From assembly GCA_002705055.1 (NCBI GenBank), contig PAHY01000052.1, forward strand, positions 1 to 64,000: a stretch of DNA of 64,000 bases, written 5' to 3'. Positions 57,337 through 64,000 of this stretch are shown piece after piece. Position 1 is the first letter of the stretch; every line of letters begins with the position of its first letter. A program made the translations under genes and the position numbers. This DNA comes from Planctomycetota bacterium. GTDB taxonomy: Bacteria; Planctomycetota; UBA1135. The notes below the pieces were generated by a model that made no database searches, was not told the origin of the DNA, and worked only from the letters and a program-made list of their open reading frames with translations.

Positions 57337-60128
57337 CAGTCGGAGATCTCTTGCGGGCGAGCTAGGCGCACGCCGCGCTCATCGCGAATCAGCTCATCGC
57401 CGCGGCCATAGGCGGCCTCGGGCACTTCTTGCGGCGGCAGCTGCGTGATCGACTTGGGGGCCTCGGTGGGCGCGCCCTCCCCGCTTGACTGGAAGCCGGT
57501 GATCTGGCCCCAGCTGCGCGAGATGTTGTCGCCGAAGATCAGCAACAGATCGCCGGCCTCGGCCAGCTGTAGCGCGCGATCAATCGACTCGACCTCGTCG
57601 GGGATCACCTCGATCTGATCCTCCGGCACGCCGGCGTCGAGCAGGGCCTGGCGCTGCATGCGCGGCACCTCGTCGCCATCGCGGCCGCGCGTGTGATCAT
57701 CGCGGCGGCAGATGTAGTGATCAAAATGACCCGCCACCAGTGTGGCGATCTCGGTGATGTCCTGATCGCGGCGATCGCCCGGCGCAGCCACGACCACGAT
57801 GCGCTTGCCGTTCGGCTCGAGGCGGTCGGTCAGCGCGACCATCGCCTTGACTGCGGCGGGGTTGTGGCCGTAGTCGAGGATGACCTTGAAGGGGTGGTCA
57901 TCGCAGACGTTCATCCGGCCCGGCGCCTGGAAGTAAGTCATGTCGAAGGTCCGCAGGCCCAGCCGGATTTCATCGAGCTTGACGTCCATGCTGTAGCAGA
58001 TGGCCGCCGCGAACATGGCGTTCTGGACGTTGTGCGCGGCCTTCCCGTCGAGCGTGGCCGGAATCAGGTGCGTCCACAGCAGCGGGATGTGCGCGCCGTT
58101 GTCGTACAGCGTGATCATGTCGCCGCCCATGCCCGACTCGAGCACGATTGCGCGCCCGCCGGCCAGGATGTGCTCGCGCACCAGCGGGTGCTGCGAGTTC
58201 ATCGTCACGTAGAAAACGTGCTTGGCCTTGGAGTAGTCAGCCATCTGCAGGCAGCGTTCGTCGTCGGCGTTGAGCACCGCCGTGTCCTTGGCGATCTCGA
58301 CCACGATGCGCTTGACCTCAGCCAGGTCATCGAGGGTGTCGATGCCCTTCAGCCCAAGGTGGTCGGACTGCACATTGAGCACCGCGCCCACATTGCAGCG
58401 CCGGTAGCCGATGCCGCGCCGCAGCATGCCGCCGCGCGCGGTTTCGAGCACCGCGACGTCCACGGTGGGGTCGCGCAGCACCATGCGCGCGGCCTGCGGT
58501 CCGGTCATGTCGCCTTCGACCGTCTTGTGACCGTCGATGTAGACCGCGTCGGTCGTCGCCAGGCCGACGTGGCGGCCGGACATCTTGTGAATGTGCGCGG
58601 TCATGCGCACCGTCGTGGTCTTGCCGTTGGTGCCGGTCACCGAGGCGATCGGGATGCGCGTCGGCTCACCCGGCGGGAACAGCATGTCGAGCACCGGCCC
58701 CGCCACGTCGCGCGGGGTGCCCTCGCTGGGGGCGACGTGCATGCGGAAGCCCGGCGCCGCGTTGACTTCGCAGATCGCGCCGCCGGTCACGTGGAAGGGC
58801 TCCGAGATGTCGGTCGTCAGGAAGTCGACCCCTGCCACATCCAGGCCAATCGCCTTGGCGGCGCGGATCGCCATCTCGCGGTTGTCCGGGTGGACGATGT
58901 CGGTGACATCCACCGCGGTGCCGCCGGTCGAGAGGTTGCCGGTCGAGCGCAGGTAAACCACCTCGCCCTCCGGCGGCACCGACGCCGGCGTGTAGCCCAG
59001 GTCTTCGAGCAGACGCAAGGCCTGGTGATCAAACTCGAGGCGCGTCAGCACCTTCTCGTGACCGATACCACGACGCGGATCCTGGTTGACGATCTCGACC
59101 AGCTCTTCGATCGTGCTCTTGCCGTCGCCGACCACGTGGCCAGGCACCCGGCGGGTGGCCGCGACCAGCTCGCCGTCGACCACCAACATGCGGTGGTCCA
59201 AACCAGAGATGTAGCTCTCCACCAGCACGGTGCGGCTGTGCTCGCGCGCGTGGCTGAAGGCGGTGCGCACCTGGTCGCTGTCCGTCAGGCCGATGGACAC
59301 CCCGCGGCCGTGGTTCGCGTTCAGCGGCTTCACCACCACCGGGAAGCCGATGCGCTCGGCGGCGCGCGCGGCCTCGCGCTCGCTGTAGACCATGCGCTGG
59401 TGCGCGACGGGCAGGCCCAGGTCGCCCAGCAGCTTGTTGGTCTCTTCTTTGTCGGACGCGATCTCCACGGCGATGTGGCGCGTCTCGCTGGTGACGGTCG
59501 CCTGAATCCGGCGGCCGTACTTGCCGTGACCGAACTGCACCAGGCTGTAGCGGTTCAGCCGCAGCCACGGGATGTCACGCTCTTCGGCGGCGCGCACCAG
59601 GCTGGCGGTACTCGGGCCCAGCGCCCGGCGCTGCGCGGCGCGAATGAAGGAGTCGCGCTCTTCTTCCCAGTCGAACTCCTTGCCGCGCCACTCGTCCGGC
59701 GTGCGCTCTTCCGGCAGCAGGTGCATCAGCAGATCCAGCGCCAGGTAAGCAGCGCTCATGCCGACATCCTCCTGTTCATACTGGAAGACCACGTCGTACT
59801 CGCCTTCGACGCCGGTGCCGCGCGTCTTGCCGAAGGTTACGCTGCCGCCGGCGATGTTCTGCAGCTCGATCGCGACGTGCTCGAGGATGTGACCCATCCA
59901 GGTGCCTTCATCTTCGCGCAGGCGGCGAAGGAAGCCACCGGGCTCGCCGTAGGAACAGCCGTGCTGATCCAGGCTGGGCAGCGCTTCGATCAGGCCCTCA
60001 TAGAACTCCGGGCCGAGTCGCGTCGAGGACCACTCCTCGAGCTCGCCCAGCTGCACCGTCAGCCGGATGACCGGGAACAACGCATAGAGCGAGGGGCCGA
60101 GATAAACCGAACGATCGACGATCTTCAT
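57336..60128 (-). CDS. cphA: Cyanophycin synthetase
   Basis: MKIVDRSVYLGPSLYALFPVIRLTVQLGELEEWSS; ATP-grasp GFPVVVKPLNANHGRGVSIGL; Mur ligase SVTGTNGKTTTVRMTAHIHK; ETARGGMLRRGIGYRRCNVGAVLNVQSDHLG. Confidence 0.95.
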   Translation of the reverse strand: MKIVDRSVYLGPSLYALFPVIRLTVQLGELEEWSSTRLGPEFYEGLIEALPSLDQHGCSYGEPGGFLRRLREDEGTWMGHILEHVAIELQNIAGGSVTFGKTRGTGVEGEYDVVFQYEQEDVGMSAAYLALDLLMHLLPEERTPDEWRGKEFDWEEERDSFIRAAQRRALGPSTASLVRAAEERDIPWLRLNRYSLVQFGHGKYGRRIQATVTSETRHIAVEIASDKEETNKLLGDLGLPVAHQRMVYSEREAARAAERIGFPVVVKPLNANHGRGVSIGLTDSDQVRTAFSHAREHSRTVLVESYISGLDHRMLVVDGELVAATRRVPGHVVGDGKSTIEELVEIVNQDPRRGIGHEKVLTRLEFDHQALRLLEDLGYTPASVPPEGEVVYLRSTGNLSTGGTAVDVTDIVHPDNREMAIRAAKAIGLDVAGVDFLTTDISEPFHVTGGAICEVNAAPGFRMHVAPSEGTPRDVAGPVLDMLFPPGEPTRIPIASVTGTNGKTTTVRMTAHIHKMSGRHVGLATTDAVYIDGHKTVEGDMTGPQAARMVLRDPTVDVAVLETARGGMLRRGIGYRRCNVGAVLNVQSDHLGLKGIDTLDDLAEVKRIVVEIAKDTAVLNADDERCLQMADYSKAKHVFYVTMNSQHPLVREHILAGGRAIVLESGMGGDMITLYDNGAHIPLLWTHLIPATLDGKAAHNVQNAMFAAAICYSMDVKLDEIRLGLRTFDMTYFQAPGRMNVCDDHPFKVILDYGHNPAAVKAMVALTDRLEPNGKRIVVVAAPGDRRDQDITEIATLVAGHFDHYICRRDDHTRGRDGDEVPRMQRQALLDAGVPEDQIEVIPDEVESIDRALQLAEAGDLLLIFGDNISRSWGQITGFQSSGEGAPTEAPKSITQLPPQEVPEAAYGRGDELIRDERGVRLARPQEISD

Positions 60129-60129
60129 G

Positions 60130-60948
60130 TCAGGGGGTGGGGCTGGGCTGCGCCGCGGCGCGCGCCACGCGGGTCTCGAGGTCAAAGGTGCCGCCGTCGA
60201 CGAGCACGTGCAGGCGAATGTTGATCAGGCTCACCGGGTCGTGCGGCCGCGCCGAGTCCATCGACGAGAACTCCATGTCGGAGGGGTCGACCACCGTGAT
60301 CGCGCCGCTGCCGACGACCTCGATGGTGCGATCGGGCGACATGAAGGCCGCGGTGTCCTCGTCCAGGCCAATGCCGATCGGACGTGGGTTGTAGGAGATC
60401 GACGTCAACAGACGACCCAGGCGATCCCGCTGACGAAAGTGCTGGTCGACGATCATGCTGTGCGTCAGGCCGAGGCCCGGCACGAGCGTGACCATGTCGC
60501 TGCGCGGCGTCGAGCCTTCCTCGCCGCCGGCGATCATGTGCTCCGCCATGAAGGACGCGCCCGCCGAAGTGCCCGCGACGTGCAGGCTCTCTTCGCGGTG
60601 CCGCTCGCGCAGGAGGTCCGCCACCGGGCTACCGCCGATGGTGGTGGACAGGCGCAGCTGGTTGCCGCCGGTCATGAAGACACCGGTCGCGCGGCGCAGG
60701 ATCTCCAACCAGTCTTCGCGCTGGCAGTCAGCGCGCTCGACGAAGTTGAGCGAGTCGACGGTCTGCACGCCGAACTCGCGGAAGATCTCTTCGTAGCGCT
60801 GCGCCGTGTCATCCAGCCGCGACGCGGTGGGAATGATCACGAGCCGCGCGTCTTCGCCGCCAGCGATCGACGCAAAGCGGCGCAGAATCTTCGCGTCGCG
60901 AAGCTTCTCTTCGGCGCCGCCGATGGGAATCAGGAATCCACGTGCCAT
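60130..60948 (-). CDS. cphB: Cyanophycinase
   Basis: MARGFLIPIGGAEEKLRD; ITGVFMTGGNQLRL-like; nucleophile motif VAGTSAGASFMAEHMI; adjacent to cphA. Confidence 0.93.
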   Translation of the reverse strand: MARGFLIPIGGAEEKLRDAKILRRFASIAGGEDARLVIIPTASRLDDTAQRYEEIFREFGVQTVDSLNFVERADCQREDWLEILRRATGVFMTGGNQLRLSTTIGGSPVADLLRERHREESLHVAGTSAGASFMAEHMIAGGEEGSTPRSDMVTLVPGLGLTHSMIVDQHFRQRDRLGRLLTSISYNPRPIGIGLDEDTAAFMSPDRTIEVVGSGAITVVDPSDMEFSSMDSARPHDPVSLINIRLHVLVDGGTFDLETRVARAAAQPSPTP

Positions 60949-60962
60949 GAGGGGAGGTCGTT

Positions 60963-62126
60963 TCAGTTCTCGAAGGGTCCGCGGCGCAGCGATTGACCAT
61001 CGCGCAGGTGCCAGCTTCCATTCACCAGGACGTCTCGCGGTAGGCCGTCCGGGCCCAGTACCACAAGGTCCGCGGGGCCGCCGGTCTTCAGTTTGCCGCG
61101 ACCCGCCAGCTTCAGCAGCCGGGCCGGGTTCGACGTGAAGGCAGGCAGGAACTGCTCCAGGGGCAGCGGCCCCTGCAGCAGTCGAGCGAGGACGTCGGCC
61201 ATCGTCATCGAGGTCGCGACGCCCATGTGCGTCATCTGACCCTGCTCATCAAAGGTCGGCAGGCAGCCGCCGCTGTCCGAGCTGAGGGTGAGCAGGCTCG
61301 GGTCGAGGTCCGTCGCCAGGTAGCGCTGTACCGCTTCGGCCGCGTCGATGGCGGGGTCGTCGTCGTCGACCGGGAAGCAGGTGACGTCGATCGCGCAGCC
61401 GTAGCCCGCGAGTTCGAGCGCTTCCTCGAAGAGGGCTGGCTGGCGGTTGACGTGCGTCGGGTGGAAGACGCGCGGCGGCAGCTCGCTCTGGCCCAGCGCC
61501 TGACGCACTAGCTCGAGGCCGCGCTCGCCGTCGCCGAGGTGCAGATGCAGCACGCCCGCCTTGCCGGCGATCATGCCGCCGACTTGCGCTTCCGAAGCCA
61601 CGCGCAGCAGCTCGTCCAGCGTGGGCTGGCTGCTGCGGAAGTCCGAGATCGCCAGCTCGCCGATGCCGATCACGCTGTCGAGGTGCACCAGGTCGCCGCG
61701 GAAGCTGCCGGTCAAGGTGCAGCCGGGCAGGTGATAGCCGCCGGTGTAACACCAGGCGTTCAAGCCACCGGCGCGCAGCGCGCGCGTCTCGGCCAGCAGT
61801 TCGGCCATGCTGCGAGTCTCGCTGTCCGTGCCAAGCAGACCGATCACGCTCGTCACGCCGGCGCGCGTGAAGCTCGACAGCGCCGGCGCCGGGACGCGCG
61901 TCTCGGCTCCGTCTTCGCCGCCGCCGCCGGTGGTATGCGCGTGACCGTCCACCAAGCCGGGGATGACGCGCGCTCCCTGGAGATCGATCTCCTCCTCGAT
62001 GAGCATCGGGTCGAGCGCGGGCAAGTCGTCGCCCATCCACAAAACGCGGCCTCCACCCACGAGCAGCGACTGCTGACCGACGGATTCCGGGATGTACAGA
62101 TCCGCGTTGCGAAGGATGGTGATCAT
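60963..62126 (-). CDS. iadA: Isoaspartyl dipeptidase (beta-aspartyl-peptidase)
   Basis: Amidohydrolase VIPGLVDGHAHTTGGGGEDG; GVTSVIGLLGTDSETRSM; GKAGVLHLHLGDG; TLSSDSGG. Confidence 0.92.
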   Translation of the reverse strand: MITILRNADLYIPESVGQQSLLVGGGRVLWMGDDLPALDPMLIEEEIDLQGARVIPGLVDGHAHTTGGGGEDGAETRVPAPALSSFTRAGVTSVIGLLGTDSETRSMAELLAETRALRAGGLNAWCYTGGYHLPGCTLTGSFRGDLVHLDSVIGIGELAISDFRSSQPTLDELLRVASEAQVGGMIAGKAGVLHLHLGDGERGLELVRQALGQSELPPRVFHPTHVNRQPALFEEALELAGYGCAIDVTCFPVDDDDPAIDAAEAVQRYLATDLDPSLLTLSSDSGGCLPTFDEQGQMTHMGVATSMTMADVLARLLQGPLPLEQFLPAFTSNPARLLKLAGRGKLKTGGPADLVVLGPDGLPRDVLVNGSWHLRDGQSLRRGPFEN

Positions 62127-62259
62127 GCGGCTGGCCGGCGGGGGAGACGCGCGCGGCCGCGCCGGCTCAGGAGGGGAGGCCCCGGTCCGGCGAATCAGGA
62201 TTCTAGCTGCGCCCCAGAGCCTGGAAGCGTCGCTAGGATCTGGCCTGACCCCCTGAACC

Positions 62260-63366
62260 ATGAAAGTCCGCGCCGCCGTCCTCGAAGAATTCGCCCAGCC
62301 CCTCGTCGTCCAGGATGTGGACCTCGCGCCGCCCAAGGCCGGGGAGGTCCTGGTCAAGGTGATGGCCTGTGGCGTCTGCCACACCGACCTCTACACGGCC
62401 AGCGGGGTGGACCCGAGCGGCTATTGCGACTGCGTGCTCGGCCACGAGGGCGCGGGCATCGTCGAGGAGGTCGGCGAGGGCGTGACCAGCCTGAAGAAGG
62501 GCGACCACGTGGTCTGCCTGTTCTCGCCGGAGTGCGGCGAGTGCGTCAACTGCCGCAGCGGCAAGACCAACATCTGCACCGCGATCCGGGCGATGCAGGG
62601 GCAGGGCCTGTTGCCCGACGGCACCACCCGCTTCTCGCGCGAGAAAGGCGAGCTGCGCCACTTCATGGGCACCAGCACCTTCGCCGAGTACACCGTCATG
62701 CCCGAGATCGCGCTGGCCAAGGTCGACCCGGAGGCCAGCTTCGACGCGATCTGCCTGCTGGCCTGCGGCGCCACCACCGGCATCGCCGCGGCGCTCTGGA
62801 AGGCCGACGTCGAGGCCGGTTCCTCGGTGGCGGTGTTCGGCGCCGGCATGGTCGGCCTGGGGGCCGTCGTCGGCGCCAAGCTGAAGGGCGCCGAGCACAT
62901 CATGGTGGTCGACCCCAGCCCGGTGCGCCGCGAGCTGGCGATGCAGTTCGGCGCCACCGAGGTGCTGGCGGGTGGCGACGACATCGTCGACCAGATCGTC
63001 GAGCGCACCGACGGCCAGGGCGCGGACTACACCTTCGAGGCAACGGGCATCACGAGCGTGATGGATCAAGCGGTCGAGTCGGCGCGCATCGGCTGGGGCC
63101 TGTGCACGGTCCTCGGCGTGGCCGGCAAGGGCGAGCAGATGAAGATCACGCCGCGCTTCCTGATCACCGGCCGCAAGGTGCAGGGGGGCAGCTTCGGCGG
63201 CGCCAAGGGGCGCACCCACGTGCCGCAGCTGGTCGACATGTACATGAAGGGCGAGCTCGAGCTGGACGGCTTCATCTCACACCGCATCACGCTGGACGAG
63301 GTCAACAAGGGCTTCGATCTGATGCACGAGCAGGACGGCATCCGCTCCGTCATTCAGTTCAGCTAG
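62260..63366 (+). CDS. Class III zinc alcohol dehydrogenase / S-(hydroxymethyl)glutathione dehydrogenase-like
   Basis: GVCHTDLYTASGVDPSGYCDCVLGHEGAGIVEEVGEGV; four-Cys zinc site CGECVNCRSGKTNIC; VAVFGAGMVGLGAVVGAK. Confidence 0.93.
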   Translation: MKVRAAVLEEFAQPLVVQDVDLAPPKAGEVLVKVMACGVCHTDLYTASGVDPSGYCDCVLGHEGAGIVEEVGEGVTSLKKGDHVVCLFSPECGECVNCRSGKTNICTAIRAMQGQGLLPDGTTRFSREKGELRHFMGTSTFAEYTVMPEIALAKVDPEASFDAICLLACGATTGIAAALWKADVEAGSSVAVFGAGMVGLGAVVGAKLKGAEHIMVVDPSPVRRELAMQFGATEVLAGGDDIVDQIVERTDGQGADYTFEATGITSVMDQAVESARIGWGLCTVLGVAGKGEQMKITPRFLITGRKVQGGSFGGAKGRTHVPQLVDMYMKGELELDGFISHRITLDEVNKGFDLMHEQDGIRSVIQFS

Positions 63367-63370
63367 CACG

Positions 63371-64000
63371 ATGTTCGGCGAGATTCGCAACCCGCAGGGT
63401 GAGTTGCTTGACTATGCCTTCGCCGAAGGCGAGGGCGGCGGCGAGCAGATCGTGGTCATCGGTCACGGCGTGACGGCCAACAAGGACCGCGCGTGGGCGA
63501 CCACGCTGTCCGACGCGCTGAACGCGGCCGGCTTCGCCAGCTTACGGTTCAGCTTCTCCGGCAACGGCGATTCAGAAGGCGACTTCCGCGACTCCTGCCC
63601 GACGAAGGAAGTCAGCGACCTGGGCGCCGTGCTCGACGCCATCGCCGCGAGTGATCGCGACTGGGCCGTCGCCTACGCCGGCCACTCAATGGGGGCGGTC
63701 GTCGGCGTGCAGCGCGCCTTCATCGACAGCCGCATCGAGATGCTGATCTCTCTGGGCGGCATGGTCGACACGCACGCCTTCGCGCAGCGCAAGTTCGGCG
63801 ACGTCGTGCCCGGCGAGGGTTTCATGTGGGATAAGCCGAAGTGCCCGCTGTCGCAGGCCTTCCTCGACGACATGGAGACCATCGGTTCCGTCGAGCGCCT
63901 CGCCAACCAGGTGCAAGTGCCCTGGCTGCTGGTGCATGGCGATGCCGACACCGTCGTGCCGGCCGAAGAATCCGACCGCATGGCCGCGCTCGGCGCCGAC
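63371..64000 (+). CDS. Alpha/beta hydrolase, truncated by window end
   Basis: MFGEIRNPQGELLDYAFAEGEGGGEQIVVIGHGVTANKDRAWATTLSDAL; GHSMGAVVG nucleophile elbow; VPWLLVHGDADTVVP. No stop before base 64000. Confidence 0.88.
   Translation, partial: MFGEIRNPQGELLDYAFAEGEGGGEQIVVIGHGVTANKDRAWATTLSDALNAAGFASLRFSFSGNGDSEGDFRDSCPTKEVSDLGAVLDAIAASDRDWAVAYAGHSMGAVVGVQRAFIDSRIEMLISLGGMVDTHAFAQRKFGDVVPGEGFMWDKPKCPLSQAFLDDMETIGSVERLANQVQVPWLLVHGDADTVVPAEESDRMAALGAD

Noticed and set aside
57693-60224. 843-aa plus-strand ORF opposite cphA
   Set aside because: Antisense shadow of an unambiguous cyanophycin synthetase.

Overview
This 64 kb window is high-GC, gene-dense bacterial chromosome. Lineage-typical genes (PVC-type heme-binding CxxCH/ThuA protein, ECF sigma factor fused to carboxypeptidase-regulatory-like domains, M56 peptidase fused to a prenyltransferase-like repeat domain, many Gfo/Idh/MocA and TIM-barrel genes) suggest a planctomycete; this is inference. 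I call about 50 CDSs. The most notable finding is a selenoprotein that a standard ORF caller splits in two. ORF 18666..19424 and ORF 19494..19799 are in the same frame across one TGA (19422-19424). Together they encode a lipoprotein with six EF-hand loops followed by an iodothyronine-deiodinase-like thioredoxin fold carrying the signature FGSYT-U-PPF. A perfect 6-bp hairpin with loop GGUC (TCAGCC-GGTC-GGCTGA) starts 15 nt after the TGA. A second in-frame TGA (minus strand, 27170..27168) interrupts a DUF2007-like/zinc-ribbon protein. It is followed 17 nt later by another perfect 6-bp hairpin with the same GGUC loop (GCTCGC-GGTC-GCGAGC), so it may be a second, apparently undescribed selenoprotein family. 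Other notable content: a complete cyanophycin synthesis/degradation operon (iadA-cphB-cphA-Mur ligase), an HME-RND pump fused in frame to a TolC-like outer-membrane factor with an internal lipobox, a one-base frameshift in the lipobox of the adjacent adaptor gene, a BlaI-type operator, and convergent genes that repeatedly share a CTAG stop tetranucleotide. No rRNA, tRNA or CRISPR array was recognised. No database search was run; family names come from motif recognition.
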